A stretch of 64,000 nucleotides of DNA from Alistipes sp. ZOR0009. GTDB taxonomy: Bacteria; Bacteroidota; Bacteroidia; Bacteroidales; ZOR0009. The notes under the pieces were generated by a model. That model ran no database searches. It was not told the DNA's origin and saw only the letters and a program-made list of their open reading frames with translations. The position numbers were made by a program, and so were the translations under genes. The stretch lies in contig NZ_JTLD01000022.1 in NCBI RefSeq assembly GCF_000798815.1, positions 1 to 64,000 of the forward strand, in the 5' to 3' direction. Of this stretch, positions 36,622 to 46,304 are shown in pieces; the stretch's first letter is position 1; every line of letters begins with the position of its first letter.

Positions 36622-37968
36622 ATGGAATTACAGAAGTTAACAGCCATTTCACCAGTCGACGGTCGTTACAGAGGACAGGTAGTAGAACTTGCAGACTATT
36701 TCTCTGAATTTGCCCTTATTCGTTATCGCTTAAAGGTTGAAGTTGAGTATTTTATTGCATTATGCGAACTTCCTCTACCTCAGTTGACTGATGTTAATAA
36801 GGAGGTGTACCCTCTGCTACGCGACATCTACAATAGCTTTACTGATGCTGATGCTCAAAAGGTAAAGGAGATTGAAAAGGTAACCAATCATGATGTTAAG
36901 GCGGTTGAGTACTTCCTAAAGGAAAAGATGGAAGCTTTAGGCTTGTCAAAGCAGCTTGAATTCATCCATTTTGGTCTTACTTCTCAGGATGTTAACAACA
37001 CTGCAACTCCACTTACCTTGCGCGATGCCATTGGCGAGGTGTACTACCCTCTTTTAGACGAGCTGGTAGAGAAGCTGGATCAGCTCTCTCGCGAGTGGTC
37101 AGAGGTGCCGTTGTTGGCGCGTACGCACGGACAGCCTGCGTCTCCAACCAAGTTGGGTAAGGAGATAATGGTATTTATAGAGCGTATTCAAAAGCAGGTC
37201 GACTTGCTTCAAGAAGTTCCTGTTAGCGCTAAGTTTGGCGGGGCAACAGGTAATTTTAATGCGCATCATGTTGCCTACCCCGAAATTAACTGGATAGACT
37301 TTGGTAATGATTTTGTGAATAACGTGCTTGGACTTACTCGTTCGCAGTATACCACGCAGATTGAGCATTACGATAATATTGCTGCTATCTTTGACTCCCT
37401 TAAACGTATTAATACTATTATAATAGACCTTTCTCGTGACTTCTGGACGTATATCTCTATGGATTACTTTAAGCAGCGAGTTAAAGAGGGAGAGGTTGGT
37501 TCGTCTGCAATGCCTCATAAGGTAAATCCTATTGATTTTGAAAATGCAGAAGGAAACTTAGGAATGGCGAATGCTATCTTTGAACACCTTTCTGCGAAGC
37601 TTCCCATATCTAGGTTGCAGCGCGATTTAACCGATTCTACCGTTCTTCGAAATATTGGGGTTCCTATGGCTCACACTATTATTGCCTTTAAGTCGGTACT
37701 TAAGGGATTAAATAAGGTTTACCTAAACCACGAGGCGATTAACCAAGATTTAGAGGACAACTGGGCTGTTGTTGCCGAAGCTATTCAAACCATTTTGCGT
37801 CGAGAGGGTTATCCAAAGCCATATGAAGCGCTAAAGGAGTTAACAAGAGGTAAGGCTGGTATTACGCATGAGGCAATCCGTGAGTTTGTAGAAACTTTAA
37901 AGGTTAGCGAAAGCGTTAAGAATGAAATTCTTCGAATCACCCCTCAGAATTACACCGGAATATATTAG
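36622..37968 (+). CDS. purB: Adenylosuccinate lyase
   Basis: 448 residues of the fumarase/aspartase superfamily, catalysing two purine-biosynthesis steps (SAICAR to AICAR, adenylosuccinate to AMP). It opens LTAISPVDGRYRGQV. It contains HDVKAVEYFL, FGLTSQDVNNTA, the ARTHGQPASPT catalytic-His segment and the signature loop SSAMPHKVNPIDFENAEGN. Length and order fit the E. coli-type enzyme. Confidence 0.97.
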   Translation: MELQKLTAISPVDGRYRGQVVELADYFSEFALIRYRLKVEVEYFIALCELPLPQLTDVNKEVYPLLRDIYNSFTDADAQKVKEIEKVTNHDVKAVEYFLKEKMEALGLSKQLEFIHFGLTSQDVNNTATPLTLRDAIGEVYYPLLDELVEKLDQLSREWSEVPLLARTHGQPASPTKLGKEIMVFIERIQKQVDLLQEVPVSAKFGGATGNFNAHHVAYPEINWIDFGNDFVNNVLGLTRSQYTTQIEHYDNIAAIFDSLKRINTIIIDLSRDFWTYISMDYFKQRVKEGEVGSSAMPHKVNPIDFENAEGNLGMANAIFEHLSAKLPISRLQRDLTDSTVLRNIGVPMAHTIIAFKSVLKGLNKVYLNHEAINQDLEDNWAVVAEAIQTILRREGYPKPYEALKELTRGKAGITHEAIREFVETLKVSESVKNEILRITPQNYTGIY

Positions 37969-37990
37969 TAGTTACTTTATAACATGGCAT

Positions 37991-38015
37991 AAGGCAGGGA
38001 AGTTCCCTGCTTTTT
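37991..38015 (+). terminator. Terminator of purB
   Basis: GCAGGGA and TCCCTGC around AGT, followed by TTTTT. Confidence 0.82.
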
Positions 38016-38044
38016 GCTATTTTTGGCTCCATTAATAATCGCAA

Positions 38045-39859
38045 ATGAAGAATATTTATAAAATTTTCCGATTCATGGTTCCCTACAGGGGACGCATAGT
38101 TGCATTTGTATTTCTGTCTATTCTACTTGCAATTTTTTCGGTAGCATCCATTTCCGTTCTGATTCCTTTCTTACAGATTCTATTTAAGCAATCTGTAGTT
38201 GTGTCAAATCCCGTAGCATGGGAGTTTACTTCAGATGCTATTCGTCATAACATATCGTACTATATTAGCCAATACGTTGTTGAACATGGCGCTATTGCTA
38301 CCCTTGGAATTTTAAGCATTGGGGTGGCGTTGCTATTCTTTTTTAAGAATCTATTCGAATACCTCACCAGCTTTGTGATGATTCCACTTCGCAACGGTGT
38401 GGTTATGGATATTCGCATGTCGCTATACCGTAAAATAATGGAGCTGCCATTGGGCTACTATAGCGAAGAGCGAAAAGGGGATGTGATGGCAAAAATGACG
38501 AACGACGTAAACGAGATTGAAGCATCAGTAGTTCGTTCTTTAGAGCTTCTTTTTAAGGATCCTCTTTTGCTGATAGCCTATCTTACCGCACTTATTATTA
38601 TAAGCCCTCAGCTATCGCTATTCGTTTTGGTGATGATTTTGGTGACGGTTTTTATTCTAGGGCGGATTGGAAAATCGCTTCGTAAAACATCCTATAAGGC
38701 GCAAAATAGCTTGGGCGATATTCTTTCTGCTATAGAAGAAACGCTTGGTGGATTGCGCGTTGTAAAAGGGTTTACAGCAGAACGACAAATGACTGCAAAG
38801 TTTAAAAGCCTAAATGATAGGTACCGAAAACTTTGTAACCATGCTTCATGGCGTAGGGATTTGGCTTCTCCTTTAAGCGAGTTTTTGGGAGTTGGCGTTG
38901 TTGTTGCCGTACTTATGTATGGTGGTAGGTTGGTTTTAAGCGATAAGCCAACTTTAACTCCAGCTGAGTTGATTGCCTACCTTGCTGCATTCTCGCAGCT
39001 GCTTAACCCCGCAAAACGTTTCTCACAATCGTACTATAACATAGTAAAAGGTATGGCATCTGCCGATCGTATCGATGCGATTCTTTCGGCTGTTAACCCA
39101 ATTAAGGATAACGAAGATGCACAACCGATTGCTGGGTTTAAAAGTCAAATTGAGTTCAGGAATGTAAGCTTCAAGTACGGAGACGAATGGGTGCTTCGGA
39201 ATGTGTCTTTTACCGTTGAAAAGGGGAAAACAATTGCTTTGGTTGGACAATCGGGATCTGGTAAATCCACCATTGTAGATTTGCTTCCTCGTTTTTGGGA
39301 CATCCAAGAAGGTGAAATACTAATTGATGGCGTGAACGTCAAGAACTATAAGCTGCACGACCTGCGTCTTTTAATGGGTATTGTTAACCAGGAGCCGATA
39401 CTATTTAACGACACCTACTTCAATAACATCGCATTTGGTGTTGATAATGCAACTGAAGCGGAGGTTATTGCAGCCGCAAAGGTGGCAAACGCTCACGAGT
39501 TTGTGGCGGCTACACCAAACGGCTACCAAACGGTAGTAGGAGATAGAGGAAGTAAGATGTCTGGCGGACAGCGTCAGCGTATTTCTATTGCACGTGCTGT
39601 TTTGGCCAATCCTCCTATTATGATTTTGGACGAGGCAACTTCTGCTTTGGATACCGAAAGCGAAAAAATAGTACAATCGGCGCTTGACAATCTGATGCAA
39701 AATCGTACTTCTATTGTTATTGCTCACCGTCTTTCTACTATTAGAAACGCGGATGAAATTCTGGTTGTAAATGAAGGACAAATTGCCGAGCGTGGTTCCC
39801 ACGAGTCGTTACTGTCTCTAAATGGAATTTACCATAAGCTACATTCGATGCAGAAGTAG
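38045..39859 (+). CDS. MsbA-like ABC exporter (permease-ATPase fusion)
   Basis: 604 residues. An N-terminal six-helix export domain (about 1-330) is joined to an ATPase domain with Walker A GQSGSGKST at 401-409, signature MSGGQRQR, Walker B IMILDEATSALD and the switch IVIAHRLST. The architecture fits MsbA-type lipid A flippases; other lipid or drug substrates are possible. The nearby Lpt permease gene makes an LPS role reasonable but not proven. Confidence 0.88.
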   Translation: MKNIYKIFRFMVPYRGRIVAFVFLSILLAIFSVASISVLIPFLQILFKQSVVVSNPVAWEFTSDAIRHNISYYISQYVVEHGAIATLGILSIGVALLFFFKNLFEYLTSFVMIPLRNGVVMDIRMSLYRKIMELPLGYYSEERKGDVMAKMTNDVNEIEASVVRSLELLFKDPLLLIAYLTALIIISPQLSLFVLVMILVTVFILGRIGKSLRKTSYKAQNSLGDILSAIEETLGGLRVVKGFTAERQMTAKFKSLNDRYRKLCNHASWRRDLASPLSEFLGVGVVVAVLMYGGRLVLSDKPTLTPAELIAYLAAFSQLLNPAKRFSQSYYNIVKGMASADRIDAILSAVNPIKDNEDAQPIAGFKSQIEFRNVSFKYGDEWVLRNVSFTVEKGKTIALVGQSGSGKSTIVDLLPRFWDIQEGEILIDGVNVKNYKLHDLRLLMGIVNQEPILFNDTYFNNIAFGVDNATEAEVIAAAKVANAHEFVAATPNGYQTVVGDRGSKMSGGQRQRISIARAVLANPPIMILDEATSALDTESEKIVQSALDNLMQNRTSIVIAHRLSTIRNADEILVVNEGQIAERGSHESLLSLNGIYHKLHSMQK

Positions 39860-39875
39860 CGTAAAACTTACTACG

Positions 39876-39911
39876 AAATCCCCTTAGATTTATCTAGGGG
39901 GATTTTTTTTG
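39876..39911 (+). terminator. Terminator of the ABC exporter gene
   Basis: AATCCCCTTAGAT and ATCTAGGGGGATT pair and are followed by a long T tract. Confidence 0.88.
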
Positions 39912-39976
39912 ACCCTAAACGATCCTTCCTGATAGGAGAGAATGGCTATATTTGGTTTCCTAAAATAAAGCTGGAT

Positions 39977-40378
39977 ATGAAAAAAGTTGTTCTGTTATTG
40001 CTAATGGTCTTTGTTGGATTTACAGCATTTTGTGGCAGTGTGGATTTGTCTGTACTAATTGATTCTCCTTCAAAAAGCAAGGGGAAGTCGGTTGTTGTTT
40101 CTGGGATGGTTTACTCTGTTTGTCCTAAAAACGATAGGCGTATCTTTATTTCTCCTGTAAACGATCGAACGAAACGAATTCCGGTCATGCTTCAAACCAC
40201 ATCTGACGCGTATCAGGGAAAGGTGGTAGAGGTTACGGGCGTTGTCAAAAAAACGGCGTATGTCGCTCCGAAACCATGCGGTAGGTGCGATGGGGCAGAC
40301 TGTGGAAAGAATGCTGCGGAGCAAAGTAAAGACGCCTCCTACTTCATAGAAGCAAAAACGGTAAAGGTTATAAAATAG
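39977..40378 (+). CDS. Small secreted protein, OB-fold-like
   Basis: 133 residues with a signal peptide (MKKVVLLLLMVFVGFTAFCG). The mature part has alternating strands (KGKSVVVSGMVYSVCPKNDRR; YQGKVVEVTGVVKKTAYV) that suggest a small OB-fold, then a cysteine cluster CGRCDGADCGK that could bind metal. The Cys19 neighbourhood is not a clear lipobox. Function unknown. TATATTTG at 39947-39954 is a likely -7 promoter element. It converges on the OmpP1 gene across a terminator. Confidence 0.7.
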   Translation: MKKVVLLLLMVFVGFTAFCGSVDLSVLIDSPSKSKGKSVVVSGMVYSVCPKNDRRIFISPVNDRTKRIPVMLQTTSDAYQGKVVEVTGVVKKTAYVAPKPCGRCDGADCGKNAAEQSKDASYFIEAKTVKVIK

Positions 40379-40406
40379 AAAAAAGCGAGGGAGACCTCGC
40401 TTTTTT
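40379..40406 (+). terminator. Bidirectional terminator
   Basis: AAAAAGCGAGG and CCTCGCTTTTT around GAGA, with T/A tracts on both strands, between convergent genes. Confidence 0.9.
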
Positions 40407-40407
40407 A

Positions 40408-41775
40408 TTAGAACCTAAAGCCAACTTCAAACTCCCATTGGCTCATCTGTAGCTTTATTGTTTGAGCAGGATCAAGCGGATTGCTGCCCGTTACTTTTTT
40501 GTTGAAAGCGAAAACAAATGCGAAATCAAGCGCTTTGTTACCAAATGTTTGGGTAAAACCGGCAGTTAGGTGGTTCTCTATGACTCCCGGTGCAAGGATG
40601 TTGAAAAGTACTTCGGATGATTTTACTGGCGAGTTACCATGCGAATATCCGATGCGGATGGTAGAGGATGGTGCAACCATGTACTCTCCTCCAACCTTAA
40701 TAATAAACATATCCTTCCATCCAAATCCGCTGCCATTGTTGCTTCCTAGCGGAGTGTATTGTGGGTTATTGATAAATCCGCCCGATCCATTTGGTACCAT
40801 AGGCATTAATGCCATCGTGCTTAAAGGGTTTCCTACGGAGTTTACTTTGCTGTAGAATATTTGTTTGAAATCTATGGCAAAGTTCATCTTCCCGCATGGC
40901 CGGTAGGCAAGTCCTGCGCTCCAGTTTGCAGGAATGTCGAACTTTCCTCTTTCAGCAAATAGGCCTTTATACTTATCAAAGGCTTGCATCCAAATAGGTG
41001 TTTGGAAGGTAGCACCAATGCTGAGCTGATCGGTGAGCTTTCCTAAGACTCCTATTTTGCCCCCAATTCCGAGGACCTTATCTGCGCCTCGGTTGGTTAC
41101 GTTAGCGGGCGATTGGGACATCCCAAAATTTACGAAAGCTTGTAAACCTTTTGCCTCAAACGACTGCCATCCGCCAATAACGCTAATACCGACACTCCAG
41201 TTTTCACCTATTGCACGGCTATATTGAACAGCGGCAAATAGCTGCATCAGATTTACTCCTGTAGGTTTCGAAACGCCCTGCATGGGGTTGCTTCCATCTG
41301 GCATTACCGCTCCGTCCAGATATTGGGAGTAGAATGTTTTGGTGTCGTAGTCCGTATTCATTCCTCCATTTCCATAAATTGCTACGCCTAACGCGCTTTG
41401 GCTGTCAACCATAAAGTTTGCAGCTACCGAAGGCATGACAAAGTACTTGCTGTCGCTGGTTATTTTACCGGGAGCTAATCCAAATGCAGGTGGAAATGAC
41501 GATGGAACGCTCGGATTACCTGTTACGGTGTAGGATCTGTTAGGGCTGAATAGGCCAAGGGCGGCACCGTATCCTTTGCCATACCTTACCAATCCTGCTG
41601 GGTTGTTAGCTCCAAATAGGGAGGTCTCGTATAGCGCAATACCTGCTCCACCCATTCCTTTGCTTCGAGTTCCGTAGGCAACACTGAAGTATCCGTCTGT
41701 TGCATGCGCCATTTCTGATGCCATAAGTACCACAGCTAAGCATACTGTAATACTTGCGTAATGAATTTTTCTCAT
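40408..41775 (-). CDS. OmpP1/FadL-like outer-membrane protein
   Basis: 455 residues with a signal peptide (to about residue 25, ending AHA). The mature protein opens TDGYFSVAYGTRSKGMGGAGIALYE, the N-terminal hatch signature of the FadL/TodX/OmpP1 family, including a conserved NNPAGL. It ends WEFEVGFRF with a terminal Phe, as expected for a BAM-assembled beta barrel. FadL proteins import long-chain fatty acids or hydrophobic compounds; the substrate is not known here. Confidence 0.9.
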   Translation of the reverse strand: MRKIHYASITVCLAVVLMASEMAHATDGYFSVAYGTRSKGMGGAGIALYETSLFGANNPAGLVRYGKGYGAALGLFSPNRSYTVTGNPSVPSSFPPAFGLAPGKITSDSKYFVMPSVAANFMVDSQSALGVAIYGNGGMNTDYDTKTFYSQYLDGAVMPDGSNPMQGVSKPTGVNLMQLFAAVQYSRAIGENWSVGISVIGGWQSFEAKGLQAFVNFGMSQSPANVTNRGADKVLGIGGKIGVLGKLTDQLSIGATFQTPIWMQAFDKYKGLFAERGKFDIPANWSAGLAYRPCGKMNFAIDFKQIFYSKVNSVGNPLSTMALMPMVPNGSGGFINNPQYTPLGSNNGSGFGWKDMFIIKVGGEYMVAPSSTIRIGYSHGNSPVKSSEVLFNILAPGVIENHLTAGFTQTFGNKALDFAFVFAFNKKVTGSNPLDPAQTIKLQMSQWEFEVGFRF

Positions 41776-42137
41776 ATTCTTAGCTATTTTAGTTTGTTTA
41801 GTTCTGTGCTGTTATTCGCTTCCTATTTCATAATCCAATTTAGGGCTAATTATTAAACAAATACAAATCAGAAAATGTGATATTTATCATGTTTTAATAA
41901 TACGGTGTAAAATATTTTGATGAAGTAATTATGATTTGAGAATAAAAACTCTTGTTTTATTACGTTAAATAGATAAATTGCATGTAGAGATTGTTGAAAA
42001 AAATATAAGGTTTATTTAAACATTATAACGTTAATAGCTCTTATTATAAAAATACCCTGCGCTATCAGCAGGGGCGCGTAGCTCGAAAGTAAGTATTGGA
42101 TTACCCTAGTTCGGATTAAACTCAAGGAGATGTTGAA
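41776..42137. other. Divergent intergenic region, ompP1 / epimerase operon
   Basis: 362 bp, very AT-rich to 42050. CCCTGC and GCAGGG (42055-42073) form a small hairpin in the probable leader of the epimerase operon, without a T tract. It is followed by the sequence GGCGCGTAG (see rejected items). Confidence 0.5.
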
Positions 42138-43154
42138 ATGAAAATTTTGATTACTGGTTCGGCGGGATTTATAGGGGCACATGTAACAGCTCGGTTGCTC
42201 GAAATGGGGCATACCGTTGTTGGCATCGATAGTATTAACGACTACTACGATGTGGATCTTAAGCTCAATAGGCTGCAATCGTTAGGCGGAATTTTGGCAT
42301 CGGAGATTTCCGAGTTGGATTTTGTACAGAGCCGTAAGTACGAACGCTACCGATTTATTCGACTTAACACGCAACAAAGGGAACGTATTGCCGAGATATT
42401 CAGCTCTGAGAGGTTCGACGCGGTATGCCACCTAGCTTCGCAATCGGGTGTTCGATACTCTGTCGAGAATCCGTACGCCTATATAGATAACAACATAAAC
42501 GGGTTTATACCCATCCTTGAAGGGTGTCGGCACAACGGTGTTGGTAAGCTGGTTTACGCGAGCTCGAGTAGCGTTTACGGCGACAGCGACGTAGTTCCCT
42601 TTTCGGAGGAGTTCTGTGTAACGCGCCCTGCCAGCCTTTATGCAGCAACAAAGAAGGCCAACGAGCTGATGGCCTATTCCTATAGCAGCTTATATCAATT
42701 TCAAACTGTAGGTCTTCGATTTTTTACGGTATACGGTCCTTGGGGCCGTCCCGATATGGCTCCTTTTCTCTTTAGTCGTTCAACCATCGAAGGTAGGCCC
42801 ATAAAGGTGTTCAACAACGGGGATTTATACCGCGACTTTACCTATATCGACGACATAGTAGAGGGGATTGTGCGGATACTTTTTGATTATACGAACGAGG
42901 AGGAGGTTCCTTACAGCGTTTTCAATATAGGAAACCATACGCCCGTTAAGCTTACCGATTTCATTAAATGCATCGAGCAGGCTTGCGGTAAATCTGCCAT
43001 AGTTCAAAATGAGCCTATGCAGCTTGGAGATGTCCACACAACCTACGCCGATGTATCTAAGCTCATAAATGCGGTTGGCTTTGCGCCCAATACCTCGCTT
43101 ACCGATGGCATTGGGCGGCTCGTTGATTGGTTGAGATGGTATTATAAGATGTAA
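42138..43154 (+). CDS. UDP-glucuronate 4-epimerase
   Basis: A 338-residue extended SDR enzyme. Gly-rich NAD site GSAGFIGAH is at residues 7-15. IDSINDYYDVDLKLNRL and RFFTVYGPWGRPDMAPFLF are specific hallmarks of UDP-glucuronate 4-epimerases (LpsL/CapI type), which make UDP-galacturonate. Catalytic YxxxK is in SLYAATKKANEL, and SSSSVYG provides the Ser/Thr. First gene of a five-gene plus-strand operon, with PHP next after 26 bases. Confidence 0.92.
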   Translation: MKILITGSAGFIGAHVTARLLEMGHTVVGIDSINDYYDVDLKLNRLQSLGGILASEISELDFVQSRKYERYRFIRLNTQQRERIAEIFSSERFDAVCHLASQSGVRYSVENPYAYIDNNINGFIPILEGCRHNGVGKLVYASSSSVYGDSDVVPFSEEFCVTRPASLYAATKKANELMAYSYSSLYQFQTVGLRFFTVYGPWGRPDMAPFLFSRSTIEGRPIKVFNNGDLYRDFTYIDDIVEGIVRILFDYTNEEEVPYSVFNIGNHTPVKLTDFIKCIEQACGKSAIVQNEPMQLGDVHTTYADVSKLINAVGFAPNTSLTDGIGRLVDWLRWYYKM

Positions 43155-43180
43155 CCATTAACAAATAATGTCTGATAGCT

Positions 43181-44419
43181 ATGAAAAGAGTTGCGTTTGT
43201 AGGCCGCTTATTGTTGTTAGTCGTTTTGTTGGCCTTTACTATTATTGGTATATTTTACCTTTTTGCCCCGGTATACGACTTTAAAACTCCGCAGCAGTTT
43301 AGCGGAGATCTCATCTACAATCCTTACCAAAATATCGATTCCGCAACGTGGAAAAAGGCCAACTTCCATTGCCACACAACGGCATCCGATGGGCACGATA
43401 AGCTGGCGGTTGTACAAAAGGCGTATCGGAGCTATGGCTACGATATTTTAGCCGTGTCGGATCACAACTTGGTTATCAGCCAAGGGCTACCTGCCCAAGA
43501 GGAGATTCCAACCTACGAGCATGGCATCAATATTAGCAAGTTTCATTCGGTGGTGATTGGTGCAAAGCACGGTTCTATCTTTGATTTTGTTCTGCTTCCT
43601 ACCGAGTCGAACCATTTTTACACGCTAAAATGGCTTCGGACACAGGGCGACATTGTAATATTTGACCATCCCGACCGGACTCGATGGTTGGAGCCCGAAG
43701 ATGTGAAAAATCTGAGCTACTACGACATGATGGAGGTGGAAAGAGGCTTTACGAATGGTGTTTTGAGCTACTACGACGAGGCTCTTTCGCATGGGCATTA
43801 CTCATATGTCTTGGCTAGCGACGATTGTCACGAGGTGGGAAATCCAAAGCACTTTGGTCGGGCGGCAACCTTTGTAAGTACGCCAACAAAGCGCTATGCA
43901 GACGTTAAAAAGGCCTTACTGTCGGGACATAACTTCGGGTTAACCATTCCAGCATTTCGGGATAGCAATTATAGACGGTGGAGGCATTTCCATTTGCCTA
44001 AAATTCAAAGTCTAAAGGTAAGAAACGATAGCTTAGAGCTGGTTCTGTCGGAGCCGGCAACCATAAAAGTGTTTGGACATAGCGGAGTAATGCAGTTCGA
44101 GTACGTGGCTACCAACCAGGCTAAGGTGCCGTTTGTAAAAACGGATACCTACTTGAGGTTTGCTGCAATATTTTCTGATAGCGTTACCCTTTACACCAAC
44201 CCAATTGCCCGCTATAAGGGTGGAGCCTTCCCTGTTTTTCAGGATACCTCTTCGGTAAACTATCCGCTAACGGTATTGTACATTTTAGGGGTCTCCCTAA
44301 TTGTACTCTTCTCCTTATTCCTATTCTTTTTAGTGCTGGTGCGCACTTTGCCCACACGTTTTTTTCGAAAGGTAAAGCGGAGTAAGGTTGCCTGGCAGTA
44401 TGCAAAAAGCGAAAGTTAG
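43181..44419 (+). CDS. Membrane-anchored PHP-domain phosphoesterase-like protein
   Basis: 412 residues. An N-terminal membrane segment (about 9-30) is followed by a PHP-like metal-binding core: NFHCHTTASDG (His63, His65), AVSDHN (Asp94, His95), IFDHPDRTRW and LASDDCH. A soluble beta region and a second membrane helix near 370-395, with a basic tail, complete it. PHP domains hydrolyse phosphoesters, including phosphosugars. The core is predicted to face the periplasm, because it lies between two membrane helices. The substrate is unknown, and its place inside a glycolipid operon is the main clue. Confidence 0.85.
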   Translation: MKRVAFVGRLLLLVVLLAFTIIGIFYLFAPVYDFKTPQQFSGDLIYNPYQNIDSATWKKANFHCHTTASDGHDKLAVVQKAYRSYGYDILAVSDHNLVISQGLPAQEEIPTYEHGINISKFHSVVIGAKHGSIFDFVLLPTESNHFYTLKWLRTQGDIVIFDHPDRTRWLEPEDVKNLSYYDMMEVERGFTNGVLSYYDEALSHGHYSYVLASDDCHEVGNPKHFGRAATFVSTPTKRYADVKKALLSGHNFGLTIPAFRDSNYRRWRHFHLPKIQSLKVRNDSLELVLSEPATIKVFGHSGVMQFEYVATNQAKVPFVKTDTYLRFAAIFSDSVTLYTNPIARYKGGAFPVFQDTSSVNYPLTVLYILGVSLIVLFSLFLFFLVLVRTLPTRFFRKVKRSKVAWQYAKSES

Positions 44420-44507
44420 GGACGTATTTTTTGGTAATGGACTACTTTAGTTAGTAAATATTTGTTAAATTGTATAGGTCTTACAAATGCTGCAAACTTG
44501 TTGTGCT

Positions 44508-45446
44508 ATGTACGAACTCTCTTTAGTTATCACGCTGCTTAACGAGGAGGAAAATATCTCTCCGCTACATTCGGCCATTAGGGCGGCCTTGTCGGGATAC
44601 AACTACGAGGTAGTTTTTGTCGATGATGGCTCCACCGACGGCACTGTCAGAGAAATAAAGAAGCTACAGAACGACCGCGTAAAGCTGGTGAAGCTTAGCA
44701 AGAACTACGGGCAGAGCATCGCCATGAGTGCGGGTATTGACCATGCTCAAGGCGAATACATTGTGCTACTTGATGGAGATTTGCAGAACGATCCGGCCGA
44801 CATCCCTTTTATGCTCGAAAAGCTCAAGTCGGAAGATTGGGATGTGGTGGCCGGAAACCGACGAAACAGGCAGGATGGCATGTTCCTCCGCAAGCTTCCC
44901 AGCAATATCGCCAATGCAATGATCCGCCGATATACCGGTGTGCATCTTAGGGATTACGGATGTACGCTTAAAATATTCAAGCACGAGATTGCCAAAAATC
45001 TAGATCTCTACGGCGAGCTGCATCGGTTTATTCCCGTGCTGGCAAGCCTGCAGGGAGCTCGCATTGTGCAGGTAGACGTGCACCACCATGCCCGCAAGTT
45101 TGGCCACTCGAAGTATGGCATTGGTAGAACCTTTAAGGTTGCTAGCGACTTGATACTAATCCTATTTCTACAGCGCTACCTCCGCAAGCCCATGCATCTA
45201 TTTGGAGGGATAGGGCTTTTCCTGCTGCTTCCGGGTATTCTTATAATGCTGTACATGCTGGTCATAAAGCTGCTGGGCGAAAATATTTGGGGAAAACCGA
45301 TCCTGATACTGGGCGTTTTGCTCATAATTATTGGCGTTCTATTCATTATGATGGGCATAATGACCGAATTGCTAATGCGAATTTACTATGGTACCGGCAA
45401 TCGGAGGCTATACCTGGTGAAAGAACTCTACAATGGCGCAAACTAG
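44508..45446 (+). CDS. GT2 polyprenyl-phosphate glycosyltransferase
   Basis: 312 residues. A cytosolic GT2 domain has VVFVDDGSTDGT and LLDGDLQNDP (DxD region). Two C-terminal membrane segments follow (about 230-290). This is the DPM1/GtrB/ArnC/RgtE layout, which transfers a sugar from UDP-sugar to undecaprenyl phosphate. Next to a UDP-GlcA epimerase, the donor is probably UDP-GalA (inference). An upstream ATG at 44487 is an alternative start. The next gene overlaps its end by 14 bases. Confidence 0.88.
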   Translation: MYELSLVITLLNEEENISPLHSAIRAALSGYNYEVVFVDDGSTDGTVREIKKLQNDRVKLVKLSKNYGQSIAMSAGIDHAQGEYIVLLDGDLQNDPADIPFMLEKLKSEDWDVVAGNRRNRQDGMFLRKLPSNIANAMIRRYTGVHLRDYGCTLKIFKHEIAKNLDLYGELHRFIPVLASLQGARIVQVDVHHHARKFGHSKYGIGRTFKVASDLILILFLQRYLRKPMHLFGGIGLFLLLPGILIMLYMLVIKLLGENIWGKPILILGVLLIIIGVLFIMMGIMTELLMRIYYGTGNRRLYLVKELYNGAN

Positions 45447-46293
45447 GGTATACCGAGTTCTTACTGCTGCTGCCAAAATTGCCATTTCGGGAGGTGCGGT
45501 TTGGTTTGTCCTTTCTAAAGTAGACGGAAGAGAGCTTATCGGTGCATTTCGGAATGTGTGCTGGTGGATGCTTATCTTGTCGGCCGTGCTGTTTGTGGAA
45601 TCCAAGGTGGTGTCGGCCTATCGGCTGCAGGTATACTTTCGGAATGTAGATGTGGCTATTACTCCCTCCACCAACCTTCGGCTCTACTGGTTAGGAATGT
45701 TCTACAACCTCTTCTTACCCGGCGGTATTGGTGGCGATGGCTACAAGGTGTGGCTGCTGCATCGGCAGGCGGGTTACTCGGTTAAAAGAACCGCTGCTGC
45801 GGTGCTTCTGGATCGTGTAAATGGGATGCTTGCCATTGTATTGTTGGCCTTGCTACTGGCGCTTTTTATCCCCGAGCTGGGCTGGTATCGGTATGCAGCA
45901 GCGCTGCTACTCCCTTTATCCGTATTGCTATACAGCTATCTGGTGGCGAAGCTCTTTCCATCATTTTATACAAGCATTCGCGCTACAACGCTGCTCTCTT
46001 TTGCCGTACAGCTGCTTCAGGTTTTGTCGGTGCTGCTGATTATTGGAGCCATTGGCATTACCAGCTTCTATCTCGAGCTGGTGCTGGTATTCCTTATCTC
46101 CTCGGCGGTTGCGGTGCTGCCCTTTACCATTGGAGGGGTTGGCGCGCGCGAGGTGGTTTTCCTCTACGGAAGCACCATCTTAGGGCTCGACTCTTCGCTT
46201 TCGGTGGCCATCAGCTTTATCTTCTTTACGATTACGGCGGTGGTGTCGTTGGGCGGAGTTTACTATAGCATTGCTAAAATATCCATTAAATAG
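45433..46293 (+). CDS. UPF0104/LPG-synthase-type flippase-like membrane protein
   Basis: 286 residues with about seven to eight membrane segments. The conserved loop FLPGGIGGDGYK is characteristic of the lysylphosphatidylglycerol-synthase transmembrane (UPF0104) family, whose MprF member flips modified lipids. VAVLPFTIGGVGAREVVFLYG is the second signature. A role flipping a polyprenyl-phosphate sugar across the membrane is inferred from gene order. It overlaps the GT2 gene by 14 bases, and the ArnT-like gene starts 11 bases later. Confidence 0.85.
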   Translation: MAQTRVYRVLTAAAKIAISGGAVWFVLSKVDGRELIGAFRNVCWWMLILSAVLFVESKVVSAYRLQVYFRNVDVAITPSTNLRLYWLGMFYNLFLPGGIGGDGYKVWLLHRQAGYSVKRTAAAVLLDRVNGMLAIVLLALLLALFIPELGWYRYAAALLLPLSVLLYSYLVAKLFPSFYTSIRATTLLSFAVQLLQVLSVLLIIGAIGITSFYLELVLVFLISSAVAVLPFTIGGVGAREVVFLYGSTILGLDSSLSVAISFIFFTITAVVSLGGVYYSIAKISIK

Positions 46294-46304
46294 CGTATCC
46301 CATT

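Noticed and set aside
42074-42082. GGCGCGTAG resembling the ops/JUMPstart GGCGGTAG element before a polysaccharide-type operon
   Set aside because: It carries one extra base and lacks the surrounding JUMPstart sequence, so chance cannot be excluded.
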